Below are positions 1 to 11,487 of a stretch of 64,000 bases of DNA, one piece after another. The translations under genes were made by a program, and so were the position numbers. The notes under the pieces were generated by a model. The model had not been told where the DNA came from and did no database searches. It worked only from the letters and a program-made list of their open reading frames with translations. Location of the stretch: contig NC_090228.1 in NCBI RefSeq assembly GCF_024489055.1, positions 43,707,238 to 43,771,237 on the forward strand, written 5' to 3'. The DNA comes from Chanodichthys erythropterus. Its lineage: Eukaryota > Chordata > Actinopteri > Cypriniformes > Xenocyprididae. Position 1 is the first letter of the stretch, and every line of letters starts with the position of its first letter.

Positions 1-239
1 AACAACTCTTATTGCACACACAGCAACAGACATAAAAAAAAAATGATGGTTGAAATAAAATGCTGTGTGGAGTCAACCAATCAAAATGTTCAGCGCCCAA
101 GTCCCACCACCGAAAGTTTGAAAAAGTGCTACCTAGCGAGCAGGTACTTTCAGACCTGGAACTTCATTTAGACCCTGATTCATGTGGTACTTTAATATTA
201 TAAAGCAATAAGAATACTTTTTGCAACCAAAAAAACCCC

Positions 240-710
240 CAAAATAATGACTTTTCAACAATATAGTGATGGGCCGATTTCAAAACACTGCTTTGGTGCT
301 CCGAATTATTGATTCAATTCGTAAAGCTCCAAAGTCACGTTTTCAGCAATTTAGAGTTTAATAGGAGATCTGAAATCACTGATTCGTAAAGCACTGAAGC
401 AGTGTTTTGAAATCGGCAATCACAATATTGTTGAAAAGTCATTTTAGCGCACAAGTATTCTCATCGCTTTATATTATTAAGGTAGAACCACTGAACTCAC
501 ATGAACTGCTTTAAATATGTTTTTAGTAACTTTATGGATCTTGAGATTTTCAAAAGCATTGCTGTCTATACAGGCCTCACTGAGCCATTGAATTTAATCA
601 AAAATATCTTAATTTGTGTTTCGAAGATGAACAAAGGTCTTACAGGTATGGAATGACATGAAGGTAGGTGGTAATTATTATTTTTATTTTTGGGTGAACT
701 AACCCTTTAA
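240..710. mobile_element. Foldback MITE, copy 1 (ends GGTGAACTAACCCTTTAA)
   Basis: The right end reads TTTTGGGTGAACTAACCC followed by TTTAA, an end shared with copies finishing at 14420, 30332, 47735 and 54800. The left part folds back on itself: a segment near 247-297 containing GATTTCAAAACACTGCTT returns inverted near 395-450 (AAGCAGTGTTTTGAAATC). The same internal text (GGATCTTGAG, GCCTCACTGAGCCAT) occurs at 47570-47610. It has no coding content. It resembles the very abundant cyprinid foldback MITEs with GGGTTAGTTCACCC ends. The family name was not verified and the left boundary is unclear. Confidence 0.6.
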
Positions 711-1002
711 CGAGCCATGAAAAAGTGTTAATTATTGCATTATATGTAGATCTGTTCCCATCGCATGAAAGGTTGCATTGATGAGCATTGTAGTCAATGA
801 CAGTCTGTTGATCACATAAATGCAGTGATCTCATCATTTCAACGCTCATGCTCTCAACTTATCAAATGGTAGTTTTATGTTATACATTGTTTTGCAAAAA
901 TGGTCCACCAATCCGGTGAAGATGCCAGAAAATGGAAGGTTCCTGTTATGCAGATCCGCAGTGTACTAGTTGAAGGGTATAATGTCTTTCCAGTGCAAAG
1001 TA
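711..1002. other. Gene-free stretch
   Basis: I see no gene, RNA or recognisable repeat here. A short open frame from 900 continues past the MITE at 1011-1203 if that insertion is ignored, but it matches nothing I know. Confidence 0.4.
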
Positions 1003-1010
1003 TTTTAGGG

Positions 1011-1203
1011 CATTGTTTCTCAACTCCAGTCCTCGGGACCCACTGCTCTGCACATTTTGTATGTATCCCTTATTTAAAACCCCTGATTTAGATCATCAGC
1101 TCATTAGGAGAGTCTGCATGAACTGAACTGAGTGTGTCAGATAAGAGAGACATACAAAATGTGCAGAGCAGTGGGTCCCGAGGACTGGAGTTGAGAACCA
1201 CTG
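1011..1203. mobile_element. hAT-type palindromic MITE with 8-bp TSD
   Basis: The element is almost entirely an inverted repeat. CTCAACTCCAGTCCTCGGGA near the left end returns as its reverse complement near the right end, and the arms run for more than 40 bp around a loop of about 100 bp. It is flanked by identical 8-bp copies of TTTTAGGG at 1003-1010 and 1204-1211, the target-site length expected of hAT transposition. It encodes no protein, so it must have been moved in trans. Confidence 0.9.
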
Positions 1204-1229
1204 TTTTAGGGGATGCCAATTACATCCCA

Positions 1230-1589
1230 ATTCATCAAATCAGAGGTAAAACATTAAGAAAACTCTTAACAACTTTATCCTGACATTACCGGTAAAGCAA
1301 TCAACAAACACTTTAAGTACACAACAGTTGATCAAGAGCACTGGGACTGGAAGATGGCAGTTGCAAGGATGGAACACCTCAGCCTCTCTCACTGGACTGC
1401 CACTCTGCAGGTTCCTTTATACTCCAGTTAACGATCTCAAAAAGGAGTCAGGTGGCACTCATTAGCCTGTCAAGCAGAGAGAACAGGAGGAGCAAGAGAG
1501 ACAGGAACACAGTATACACATATACACAGGAAACACAATGGCAAGTTACATCGTACAAAATAGTAGCTTATGTCCCTTTGTACGTAACA
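1230..1589 (-). repeat. Probable 3' LTR of the Gmr1-like element
   Basis: On the minus strand a purine tract (GGTGGAGG) is followed at 1589 by TGTTACGTAC, a plausible LTR start just downstream of pol. A TATA-like TATAAAG lies near 1415-1421, as expected inside an LTR promoter. The far end was not located because a matching 5' LTR is not present in the window. The call rests on position and the TG start, and the left limit is a guess. Confidence 0.45.
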
Positions 1590-1689
1590 CCTCCACCAAG
1601 TTTTTATTTTTATTTTTTTTATTTCCCCTTGACTTTGCATTTCACTCAATGCAAAAGGGGGAAAAAAACTCATAACACTTAAATTTCAG

Positions 1690-3213
1690 TACTATCTGCC
1701 CTGGACAGTGCATCGACAATCACATTTTCAGAACCTTTCATATGACGAATGTCAAGGTTATATTCTTGAACAATTAACGCCCATCGCATCAAGTGTTGAT
1801 TTGTATTAGACATCTGGGCAAGAAAGGTTAAGGGGTTGTGATCAGTATACACAAGAAGAGGAGTGGCGCTACATCCTACGTAAACATCAAAGTGTTGAAG
1901 CGCAAGAGAGCAAGAGCCTCTTTCTCAATGGTACTATATTGCTTCTGATATAATGTAAACTTAGAAAAATAGGAGACTGGATGGTCAATACCCTGTTCAT
2001 CTTCGTGTAACAACACTGCACCTGCCCCTGTGGCACTGGCATCCACTTGCAATTTGAATGACTTTTCAAAGTTAGGGGCCGAGAGCACTGTTGCAATACA
2101 CAACAGGTCTTTCACTGCATTAAAAGCTAGGGAACATTCACGATCCCAGATGAACTTTCGGTTACTGCTTAAGAGATCAGTGAGTGTGGAAACGACTGCA
2201 GAGAAGTTTCTGCAGAACCCCCGGTAGTAGCCGGCTATACCGAGAAATCAGCACAACTCACGCTTATTGCTGGGGGTAGGGAACTGTAAGATAGCCTCCA
2301 CTTTGGCAACAACAGGTCTTACGCATCCCTGACCCACTTGTTTCCCCAAATAAGTGACTACTGCTTTTCCGAATTCACATTAGGCAGCATTTAAAGTTAG
2401 TGACGCTGCAGCCAACTTACTGTATACAAGTGTTTTAACATGCTCTTCCCATGTTTTTGTATAGACAACAATATTGTCGATATAGACCTCACAGTCTGTG
2501 ACACCTACTAGGACCCTCTGCATCAGGCACTGAAACGTAGCGGGGGCATTTCGCATCCCAAAAGCTAAAACCTTGTACTGCATGAAATGATCTGGTGTCA
2601 CAAATGCAGCAATTTCAGAGGCCTGTGGAGTGAGAGGGACTTGCCAATAGCCTTTAAAGAGGTCTAATTTCGTTTGGTGATTTTATTCACCTTACGGTAG
2701 TCTGTACAGAAACGAAAAGATGTCTGGCTTGGGCACCAGTAAACAGGGTGAACTCCATGGGCTTTGACTGGGCTCGGCAATATCACGTACTCCACCTCCT
2801 CCTTCATTATTGCACGTTTATTTGGGTTCACTCTGTAGGCATTCTGTTTAACTGGCAGAGAATTACCCACATCAATATCATGGGTCAGCAGTGAAGTTCT
2901 GCCTGGTGCATCAGCAAATAGTGAAGGGTACTTAGCTATCAGCTGCAGAAGTTCTTTACGTTGGCAGTTTGTAAGATAGGGAAGAGTGTTAGACAAGTCT
3001 TGCAGAATCACTGAATTTTTAAGCCTTCCACAGGAACTTTGTCTATCAACCCATCTTCGGCAGGGGGCAACACTTACAGCAGAGAAGTAAGTTTCATCTT
3101 CACGTTTCAAATATCTCTACAACATATTTATGTGACAGACGCGTTTATGTATTTTTTCTGGTCTGGGGTGGCAATCACATAATCAGTGTCTCTCAATTTA
3201 CTTTCAACAGTAT
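1690..3213 (-). pseudogene. Gmr1-like pol, reverse transcriptase and RNase H (broken)
   Basis: Reading on the minus strand, this begins with the tail of integrase just inside 3213, followed by a linker. RT comes next (CTDYRKVNKITK near 2690, LDLFKGYWQV near 2655, FGMRNAPATFQ near 2540), then RNase H (LQVDASATGAGAVL near 2040, EKEALALL near 1920, TDHNPLTFL near 1825, VDALSRA near 1710). The RT active-site box reads YIDN where the family has Y-x-D-D, so one metal-binding Asp is changed. About 25 codons are missing between NKITK and LDLFKGY, with loss of frame, and further frame breaks follow. It copied element RNA into DNA when intact, and is now a fossil. RT lies downstream of integrase, the reverse of normal Ty3/gypsy order. 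Confidence 0.9.
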
Positions 3214-3221
3214 ATGGGCCT

Positions 3222-6200
3222 CAGAGGTGTAAAGTACTTGAGTAAATGTACTTCGTTACTGTACTTAAGTATTTTTTTGGCTACTTTGTACTTGTACTGA
3301 GTATCAAAAATATAAGCAACTTTTACTCTCTACTCAACTACATTTTTGATTGAATATTTGTACTCTTTACTCCACTACATTTGAACTGACACTTACCGTT
3401 ACTCGCTAAATTGTGTTTGTGCACGTCAAGTCAACTTTATCTGCCGTGGCTTATTTCTTGGGTGTAAGAGGCGATATCGCCATCTGCAGGCTATTGAAGG
3501 TACTGGATGCTATTTGCGCTACTCCATTGTGAACGTGAATGAGCAGCCTGCTGAACGCCAGGTGTTTCACATAAATTAGCGATGGCTGCAGCCACTGATG
3601 AAGCCGAAGCCAGCACATCATGCAGTGTCAGCACTGATGATAACCATCCCTGGCCTTATTTGAAAGAAATGTTTTCATTTGCCGGTGTACAGAATGACTC
3701 TTACAGGATGCAGTGTCTACTTTGCCACGAACCACGAAAATAAGTGCTTTTAAGAATTCATCGTCAAATTTGAGGAAACACATTGAGGTAAGAGCCTATT
3801 TAATGCCAATTTAATGTTAATTTAGCCAAATTAATCTATACAGACCATGTTTGACTTTACAATGGTATTGTAAGCATAATGTTTGTAAACATAACTTTGC
3901 TGTTTGTTAGCAATACCAAAAGTTAATACAGTTACTAATATAGCTAAACAAAAATACTGCAACATGACTATATCGTAGTTAAAAATTTTAGTGCCATGTG
4001 AAAGAATGTAGTCACTGAAATCTAATTATCTATATGGGAAGTTTGCTAACCGATTATAAATTGAGCATCAGGTGTATTTAGCTGTGAATTTGTGATTTGT
4101 ATTTATCATTGAATTTATATGTATTTTACTAAGTTGAAAAATAACACTGCTCCTCTTTCTTTCACTTTATTACAGAGAAAACATCCAAATCACTTGAATA
4201 ACTACTCAGAATTGACCTCAACTTCTCAGAAGAGAAAGAATGTAAGCAAAAATATGGAGCCCCTAACAAAACAACTCAAAATTGGAGAGACCAAGATCAT
4301 TTCTCAAGCAACCGTTGATAAAGCTGTACTGCGATTCATTGTATACGGTCTCCAACCTTTCAGCGTGGTTGAAAAAGAAGAATTTAAGGGCCTGATTCAT
4401 GACTTGCAGCCTAACTCTACTGTACGGTCACGATCAACCATCTGTGCCAAGATCGAGGAAGCTGCAGGAGAAATGAAGAAAAGTTTAACAAAAGCCATGA
4501 GAGGGGTGGAATACATCTGTACAACCACCGATTGCTGGAGTTCAAGACGTCGCAGCTTTATAGGTATGACGGCACACTGGATTGACCCAGACAATCTACA
4601 TCGATGCTCTGCAGCTCTTGCCTGTCGACAGTTAAAGGGGTCTCACACGTTTGATGTACTTGCAGCTGCGATACATGACATACACTCTGAATTTGAGATC
4701 CATGAAAAAGTTGTCTGTATAACAACAGACAATGGATCAAATTTTTTGAAAGCATTTCGTGTCTATGGAGGTGAGAACATGCATGGCAACAATGCAGAAA
4801 GTGCAACAGCAACCACATCAGAGGATGAGGATGAATCTGACACTCAAGATGAGGAGAAATGTGAGGAGACTGAATATATTGAGGTTACTGAAATTCTAGC
4901 CATGGATGATCTTGAATTTCATTTGCCCAAGAACCAGCGTTGTGCTTGCCATCTTTTGAACCTGGTTTCCACCGTGGATGTTGACGCTGCTCAAACAGAT
5001 GAAACATACAAAAGGTTATCAAGATCATCCTTCTCCAAATGTTGGGCCTTGTGGAACAAGAGTGGCCGGTCCAACAAAGCTGCAGAGATAATGGAAGAGA
5101 AATGTAGTTTGCAGTTAATTCGTCCAAATGCCACACGATGGAACTCTTTGTTTCTTTCAGTGGAGAGGATCCTAAAAATCATGAAGGAAAAGGGAGATGG
5201 TGCTTTCCGGAATCTCTGTGCGGAATTCAAAATCCCCATGTGAGTAATGTTATAATGTAATGACTTTTCTTTTAAAGGTGTTTTTTTTTTTTTTTTTTTC
5301 CCAGAGACTTTGCCTTTTTCCACCAGCAAAAGTGAATATTTGTATGCCATTAAGGCATCCAGAATTGTCAGATGAAATAATGGATATTTTCTTAATGTTA
5401 ATTCAAAAATGGGATACAAGAGGTGTAGCAGCAAATCACGTCAAACCACTGCAAAATGTCCTACTGTCCTATGATAATGCATGTCTATAATGATTGAGTA
5501 GCATCTACATTTTGCATTAATCAGCTACTTTAAATAGTCTTTAACAAGGTTTTTCTTTTATAGGTTCACTCCTGCAGAAAAGGCCCTTCTTGGTGAATAT
5601 GTCACCGCTATGGCCCCTGTTGCCAAAGCGATTAATATCTTGCAGGGAGAAACCAATGTGCACATGGGCTGGCTTGTACCAACACTCAACATCATGGTTT
5701 CCAAACTAAAACGAGCCAAGATATCCATGAAACTGTGCAAGAGCCTAGTAGATGCAATCCTTGCAGGTGTGAACAAGCGCTTTGGTGACATGCTCAATGA
5801 TCCTGAGCTGATTGCGGCTGCAATCCTGCTACCAAAGTTTAAGACTTATTGGACAACTGATGCTGCCATCCTCAAACTCGGTTTGTTAACAAGCATATAA
5901 AACTAAATAAAGAGCAGTGACATGCTAATTAGTGCAGATTTGTTTTTGTTTTTTTTAAATGATTGCAAACTGATTTTAGAACTTAAATATTTAGATGGAA
6001 TAATGGGTGTTCTAGTATTGCATATAATTTTTGGGACATTTGGGAATATTCTATTTACTTTTATCAGTAATATGTTTTGTTTTTGTTTTTTTGAGCTGTG
6101 GAATGCTGAGATATATTTTAAACTGGATAAGTACATATAAGCTTTATAATTTTAAAAGCACTAAAAATGCTTTTGAATTAAATTGTTGCAGAAACATTAC

Positions 6201-7026
6201 CAAATGTGTATTATATTGTAGGTCTTGACTTCATAAAGGGAAATATGGAGGAGACCTCAGCATACAAGTGATGCCACTTCTTCAGAGGAAGAGGATTTCT
6301 TCAAGCCATTGAAGTCATCCCAGGCACAACAAGGCCCAGCAGTGCTTGATCTGACGTGTGCTGGTGATGACATGGGTGTCCTGAAAACCTTCCCACCTCT
6401 ATTAAAGTTGTCATTAAGGCTCAACACTCCCCTACCTGCATCTGCTGCTTGCGAGCGACTCTTTAGCACTGCTGGCCTCATTTTCAGTCCAAAAAGAGCT
6501 AAAATAAATTCCAAGAACTTTGAGAACCAGCTTTTGTTAAAGTTGAATAAAAATATTGCCCCTCTCTGAGACTGAGAGGTACATCATATCAAAGTCAGCC
6601 CTGATTTGATTATTTTTTTTTTTGTCCATTTTACTTAAGAGACCTTTTTTGAAAATGTTTTACTTATGCCTTTTTTGAGCACTTGAGTTTGACTTGGACA
6701 GACTTGTTTAATCTGTGTTTTTGTTCTGCCATGTCGAAATATTGAGGTGTTTGATTTCTTTTCTATATTAGGAAGTAAAACCTCATAAATAAACTTTCTT
6801 GTTTTTCACTGACCTACAATATCTCTTTGTGTTGAGGACTAGTGCATCTTTGAGCCAACATTCAGTACGAGTAAAATACTTAAGTACTTTTAAAATGGGA
6901 TACTTTAAGACTTTTACTCAAGTCATATTTAAATTGGTGACTTGTAACTTGTAGTGGAGTAACTTTTACAGTAAGGTATTTGTACTTTTACTCAAGTATG
7001 GCTTTCAGGTTCTCTTTACACCTCTG
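3222..7026 (+). mobile_element. ZBED-type hAT transposon, 3.8 kb
   Basis: Terminal inverted repeats are CAGAGGTGTAAAGTACTTGA at the left end and the reverse complement of TTTACACCTCTG at the right. Subterminal repeats rich in ACTTAAGTA/TACTCAAGTA motifs occur at both ends. The 8-bp target duplication ATGGGCCT is exact at 3214-3221 and 7027-7034. The element carries a spliced transposase gene on the plus strand and an AATAAA near 6785. It inserted into the integrase tail of the Gmr1-like element, so it is the younger of the two. Its size suggests a once-autonomous copy. Confidence 0.93.
3582..6569 (+). pseudogene. hAT transposase, BED-finger type (multi-exon, damaged)
   Basis: Exon 1 starts at ATG 3582 and carries a BED finger (RMQCLLC ... 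LRKHIE) with a frame slip near 3738 before the donor GTAAGA at 3788. Exon 2 (4176-5239) opens in phase after TTACAG and holds the RNase H-like core, with CTTTDCWSSRR, CITTDNGSNF and CACHLLNLV. A later exon (about 5565-5879) contains AINILQGE and ELIAAAILLPKF. The last exon (about 6222-6569) has the hAT dimerisation motif PASAACERLFSTAG and ends NKNIAPL. Exon assignment between 5240 and 5565 is unclear. The core catalytic residues look present, but the exon 1 slip and a poorly fitting middle suggest the copy is inactive. It cut and pasted its own element; there is no sign of host domestication. Confidence 0.85.
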
Positions 7027-8160
7027 ATGGGCCTGAAAACTTTGCTGCAAACACAGAACCCGGAACTGGTAAAAGGACAAGGTCACCAGGGTTGAACTTA
7101 TGGTTAACACCCTTCTTGTCGAAACGTGATTTCATTTTTACCTGGGCACCACTCAAATGCCTTTTCGCAACATCCCAGGCACGATGCAGGTTCTCTTTGA
7201 AAGAACTGACATATTCTGACACTGACACAGGCGAACATCTCTCAGAAAGCAGCTGTCCACTCAGCATTTTCATCGGGATGCAAATCGTGTGGCCAAACAC
7301 AAGGTCAGCAGGACTAAAGTAGCAAACAGAAGGAAGGGAAGCCCCTCATCCCATTCTCTCCTAGTTATAACACGGTAGACATGTATCATGGCTTTTAAGG
7401 TCTGATGGTACAGCTCAATGGCACCCTGTAACTCAGGATGATATGCACTTGACATGCAGTGCGACACTCCCATTTCAGTTTTGAGGAAAAAAATTGATCC
7501 TTGATCTGTTTGGATTTCTTTGGGTAAGCCAAACGGGGTGCAAAATTTCACAAGAGCCTTAATCACACGTAAAGGAACTGCTTCAGGGAACCTGGTTGCG
7601 GTGCACATGATGGTCAGCACATACTGGTACCCACTTTTGGTTTTAGGCAGTGGACCTACACAGTGTAATATCAACCGTTCAAAAAGTTCAGCGATCACAG
7701 GCACGGGATGCAGAGGAGCAACGGGAACCTTCTGGTTTGGTTTATCCAAGCTCTGATATACCCCATGTTCTGCAAAACTTTTCTATTGAGCATTTGCACC
7801 CATTGCACCCATTATCATCCTTTGGCTTCCATCCTCTGGCTTCCATCCTCATTAACACCCCGTTATGACAGTACTAAGCAATTCTAGCTTCAGGCAATTC
7901 CTTACAGTCAAGGGCAACATCAAAACATGGAATAAGAGATGGGTCTGCCTTTTGCGCCTCAATTAATTGATCTCGGTCAACACTAAGAGTCTCATGTGGG
8001 TTATTTACATCAACCTCTTCTCCAACCTCAGGCTTTACCATTAACTCACATTTGAGAGGTTCAGAGGACACTTGTAAGCATGAGTCAGTACGATTTACAA
8101 TGTCTTCAAACTTTTTTGACTGTGCTCGGGTCACTGCACATACAGGAAATGTAGACGGAA
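7027..8160 (-). pseudogene. Gmr1-like integrase and preceding linker (broken)
   Basis: On the minus strand the frame beginning near 8134 (MTRAQSKKFEDIV) is the protease-integrase linker. The catalytic core follows from 7749 with CVGPLPKTKSGYQYVLTIM, IQTDQGSIF and YHPELQGAIE. The C-terminal region ends at KFSGP where the hAT begins. The first catalytic residue is His in LILHCVGPLP where relatives have Asp; the second Asp (TDQG) and the Glu (GAIE) remain. Most of the N-terminal zinc-binding domain is missing, replaced by short direct repeats near 7795-7850 (TGGCTTCCATCCTC twice). It would have inserted element DNA into the genome but is inactive here. Confidence 0.88.
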
Positions 8161-9240
8161 ACTCTTGGGAGAGACTAGAAGTATCATCAGCTTTACCGTC
8201 GTTCCCTACAATAGGTCTGGGAAAAACTTCACCACGTGTCAGGTCATTTCCTTCAAATGGTAACTTCTCCCGTACCCCAAGATTAACTAATCAATTCACA
8301 AGATCAGATTTTAAGTGTACTTAATGGAGAGGAACACTATCACAACCCATCTCAATACCACAAATTAAAACATCAGTGCCAGTGTACGAAGGGCAGTAAT
8401 TCTTTTAGGACAAAGTACCGTGCTGAACCGGTGTCTCATAAAATCACAACAGGCTGATGCTCAGTGTCAGACAAGGAAACAGTGCCAGAAAGAAGAAAAG
8501 GTTGCATAGTCTCATCCCTACTTACAGACATAGTTTGCACCAATGCAGCCTTTTTAGTTTTAGCCTCAGCACTTTTCTTTTTCCACACCTGACACTCAGC
8601 AATCAGATGCCCTTGGTCAAGGCAGTAAAAGCAGGAACGTTTGTCTCTTTCACCTGAAGAGGCAGACTTGTCCTTATTTCCATTACTTTTTGACATATAC
8701 AGAGATACACGTGAGAAATCTTGTATAGAATTTTTACTAGCAAACAAAATATTTGACGATCGGCCAGACAGAAGCACATTGCGATGTGTCAAAACAAACT
8801 CGTTTGCTAACACAGCAGCATTCAGGAACGAAGTCACTTTTCGCTCGTTTAAATGAACGATGACACTCTCAGGAAGACAGGTTTTAAAATCTTCCAGTAA
8901 GATCAACTCTCGTAACTCCTTGAAAGTAGTGGTTTTACTGGATAGACACCATTTTTCAAACATCACTCTTTTCTCTCTCACGAATTCCACATGTATCTGT
9001 CTCTCTGACTTTGCATGCTTTCAAAACTTTTGGCGATACGCCTCAGGGACCAGCTCATATGCTCTAACAACAGTGGCTTTAAGAACCTCATAATCGAGAG
9101 ACTGCTCAGTTGGTAACAATACACAAATCTCTTGAGCCTTACCTGTTAAGCTACATTGCAGCAATAACGGCCACATATTATACGGCCATTTAAGCTTACC
9201 TGTGACCCACTCAAAAGCAACAGAGTATGTGAGGGGAAAC
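8160..9240 (-). pseudogene. Gmr1-like gag (SCAN-like capsid, zinc knuckle) and protease
   Basis: The minus-strand frame holds a capsid region similar to the SCAN fold (LLLQCSLTGKAQE, VVRAYELVPEAYRQKF, EFVREKRVMFEKWC) and a CCHC knuckle, CFYCLDQGHLIAEC, near 8600-8640. An in-frame TGA at 9021-9023 interrupts the capsid. A second TGA at 8436-8438 lies directly before the protease motif DTG. The upstream start is lost at about 9240. The capsid packages element RNA and the protease matures Gag-Pol. Fish Gmr1-type gag is regarded as the source of the vertebrate SCAN domain; that link is literature knowledge, not shown here. Confidence 0.82.
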
Positions 9241-9284
9241 CATAGCTATTTTAATTAAAATGTATTATTGTTAAGCAACGTTTA

Positions 9285-9356
9285 CATTTGGCCCACGGTC
9301 CTCAATCAAGTTTGATTTTTGGCCCTTGATAGAAAAATGTTTGGGCACCTCTGGTT
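9285..9356. mobile_element. hAT-type MITE end fragment
   Basis: The sequence finishes GTTTGGGCACCTCTGG, a typical hAT MITE terminus (reverse complement CCAGAGGTGCCCAAAC). No partner terminus was found to the left, so only an end fragment is claimed. It abuts the left edge of tandem unit 1. Confidence 0.4.
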
Positions 9357-10200
9357 TAAGTGCAGGAGAACTGAGTTGGATTCAGTCCTGGCACAACACA
9401 TTGACATGATTTTAAGATTTCAGAGACCAAAGAGTGAAAATAAAAAAATTTAAGACATGTTAACTGAAAGATATATTCATTACATTTTAAGGATCTGCAG
9501 ACACCCTGTGTAGTAACCTGATGGTCAACGGAATTCCAGGATGGGCCAAGGACAGATAAATGTGTACTCACACTTGGAGAGTAGGAGGTAAATAAATCTT
9601 GCTAGGAGAGCAATTAGCCAGAGCTGGATAGCGAAGCAGCGCCTGCTCAATCTCAAGGGGCTTACTTTTACAGAGTAAAAGTAGGGGATTTCTGCTCTTG
9701 AGAGTGCATTCGGTAGATAATTCGGTAGAATCATGAATGCGAGAGAGCATCAGCTTTGCAGTTCTTTGAGCCAGACTGTAGGTAATAAAAAATGTACTTA
9801 GTGAAAAAGAGCGACCACACTTGTTCCCTCCAAACAGTGATACCATTTCCCAAAGTTAGCTTTCATGTCCAACATTTCACAGTTGCTACATCGTATTTGC
9901 ATTCCGCTGGGGAGAGTCTCAAAAACAAAGTATTGCATAGAGACCTGTGTCTGAAGCATCCACTACTACAACAAAAGGCAAAGCAGGATCTGGATGATGC
10001 AGAGTAGGTGCTGAAGTACAGCATGTCTCAAGTCAGAAAAGGCATGTGATGCAACCAGATTCCAATTAAGTTTGCCTTTACCCTCTTGTCCTTAGTGTGG
10101 TAAGAGATGACGCTGCACTGCTGAAACACTAGATAAATCTCCTATAAGCTGCATTATATATCGGATTTAAATTGTGGCTACAAAGAAATCTCTCATTTGT
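9356..10200 (-). pseudogene. Old Ty3/gypsy pol remnant, unit 1
   Basis: It is collinear with 24913-26000: both begin AAGTGCAGGAGAACTGA, and both contain GCATAGAGACCTGTGTCTG (9937 and 25589). In the better copy the minus strand reads RNase H and RT text of conventional gypsy order. Here only fragments are readable because stops and frame shifts are frequent. It differs from the Gmr1-like element and was duplicated together with the zinc-finger gene. Confidence 0.65.
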
Positions 10201-10386
10201 CATCGGGATTGACAGTTGTCATACAAGTCACACTGCAGGACTGTGAGTCAAATCTGACATTGCCAGACAATGATCATTAATCGGCTGCTGGTGAATGTCA
10301 AAATAACAATAAAAACTAACGCTTCAAAGATTTTATCCTAGGATCAGTTCAAGAATTTGCAAAATTTGTCACAGATGGCTAAATTG

Positions 10387-11487
10387 TAGGGGTGTGACGA
10401 GATCTCGCGAGACTAAAGTGTGACGAGAGTGTTTCTCATCGAGGCGAAAAGTAGTCTCGTGATGTTGCCATGACAGAGTGTTAGGATGATTAGGTAAGAA
10501 TATGCCACCGCTACGTTTACATTACGCCTCCAATGTCCTTTTGCTTTGTGTTTAAATAAAAAAAACATTTAATTAAGTTGGATAACGGACGCCGCCGCTC
10601 CATATTTAAAGAGTACGCGCGATCGCTGAAAGTGAAAGCGCGCGCATTCAAACGTGATTTCAATACCCCGCATTTTGAAAGCAGCTCCCTGATGAATACA
10701 GATATCTCTCAATATGAAAGCTATTTTAGGCTGGGCAGTGTAGTTGTAACCATCTTTTAGCTCTGTATCAAAGAAAAAGTTGGTCTTATTTGAACTTTGA
10801 ATATTGAGAGGGTGCGATTATGGTTTCAACTTGCAAAGTGTTACCATAGAAATGAATATCAGTTTCTCTTAATCTCATCAAGCACAAACAGTAAGGTTTC
10901 ATTTGTTAACATTAGTTAATGCACTATGAACTATCATGACCTAACAATGAATGACTATTTTTATCAACTAACATAAAGATTAATAAATACTGTAGCAAAT
11001 ATATTGCTCATTGTTAGTTGATGTTGGTTAATATGTTAATGTTAATAAATGAGACCTTATTGTAAAGTGTTACCATTTTTATTTATACTGTTTTTATTTC
11101 TATGATCAGTTTGTGGAAAGGAGTTCAGTTAGGAGGTCAAAAGTTGTAGAAGCTCATAAATCATGTACAGTAAGGTCTGAAGAGACTGAAATACAGAAGA
11201 GAAGTCAGTCAGTTGAGTTAATGGCAAAACCTTTTACAGTACTTGAGTATTGTTGTCTTTTAATGCATATGATAATTCATATTCAGAAAGTAGAACTGAA
11301 TGACATTCATTATCAGATGATTAGTTAAAACATTTAAATACACATGCAGAATATTTTTTCTAGTCATGTATTTCACCATTAAGGATTTCTTAAAAATAGC
11401 GTGTAAAAATCTTGTCTCGTCTCGTCTCGTGAACTCAATCTCGAGTCTCGTTTCGTCTCGTGAGATACCCGTCTTGTCACACCCCTA
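10387..11487. mobile_element. Non-autonomous hAT, 1.1 kb, with 8-bp TSD
   Basis: The ends are TAGGGGTGTGACGAGATCTC and its counterpart finishing TTGTCACACCCCTA. The 8-bp duplication CTAAATTG flanks it at 10379-10386 and 11488-11495. The subterminal DNA is rich in CTCGT/ACGAG repeats (GTCTCGTCTCGTCTCGTG near 11413). A further MITE-like segment with ...CCTTATTGTAAAGTGTTACC lies inside at about 10890-11080. No transposase is encoded. The paralogous position in unit 2 (near 26297) is empty, so it inserted after the units separated. Confidence 0.88.

Larger units (their letters stand above)
1230..9240 (-). mobile_element. Gmr1-like Ty3/gypsy retrotransposon, interrupted by a hAT
   Basis: Minus-strand order is gag (about 9240-8440), aspartic protease (DTG at 8427-8435), integrase (about 7750-7027, finishing beyond the hAT), RT and RNase H (3100-1700), then a probable LTR at 1589. 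Integrase ahead of RT with Ty3/gypsy-type sequences is the hallmark of the Gmr1 group first described in cod. Contiguity is supported because removing the hAT at 3222-7026 with one target copy rejoins the integrase C-terminus to its tail. The 5' LTR and start of gag are missing; at about 9245 the sequence turns into another repeat. All domains carry stops, frameshifts or active-site changes, so the copy is dead. Confidence 0.85.

Noticed and set aside
900..1280. Open frame that continues for about 60 codons if the MITE at 1011-1203 is ignored
   Set aside because: No recognisable domain, flanked by LTR-like DNA on the other strand. A possible vague likeness to a Harbinger transposase was too weak to claim.
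1230..9240. Two separate gypsy insertions as the explanation for integrase before RT
   Set aside because: Exact excision of the hAT by its target duplication joins the integrase C-terminus to its tail and then to RT with no foreign sequence between.
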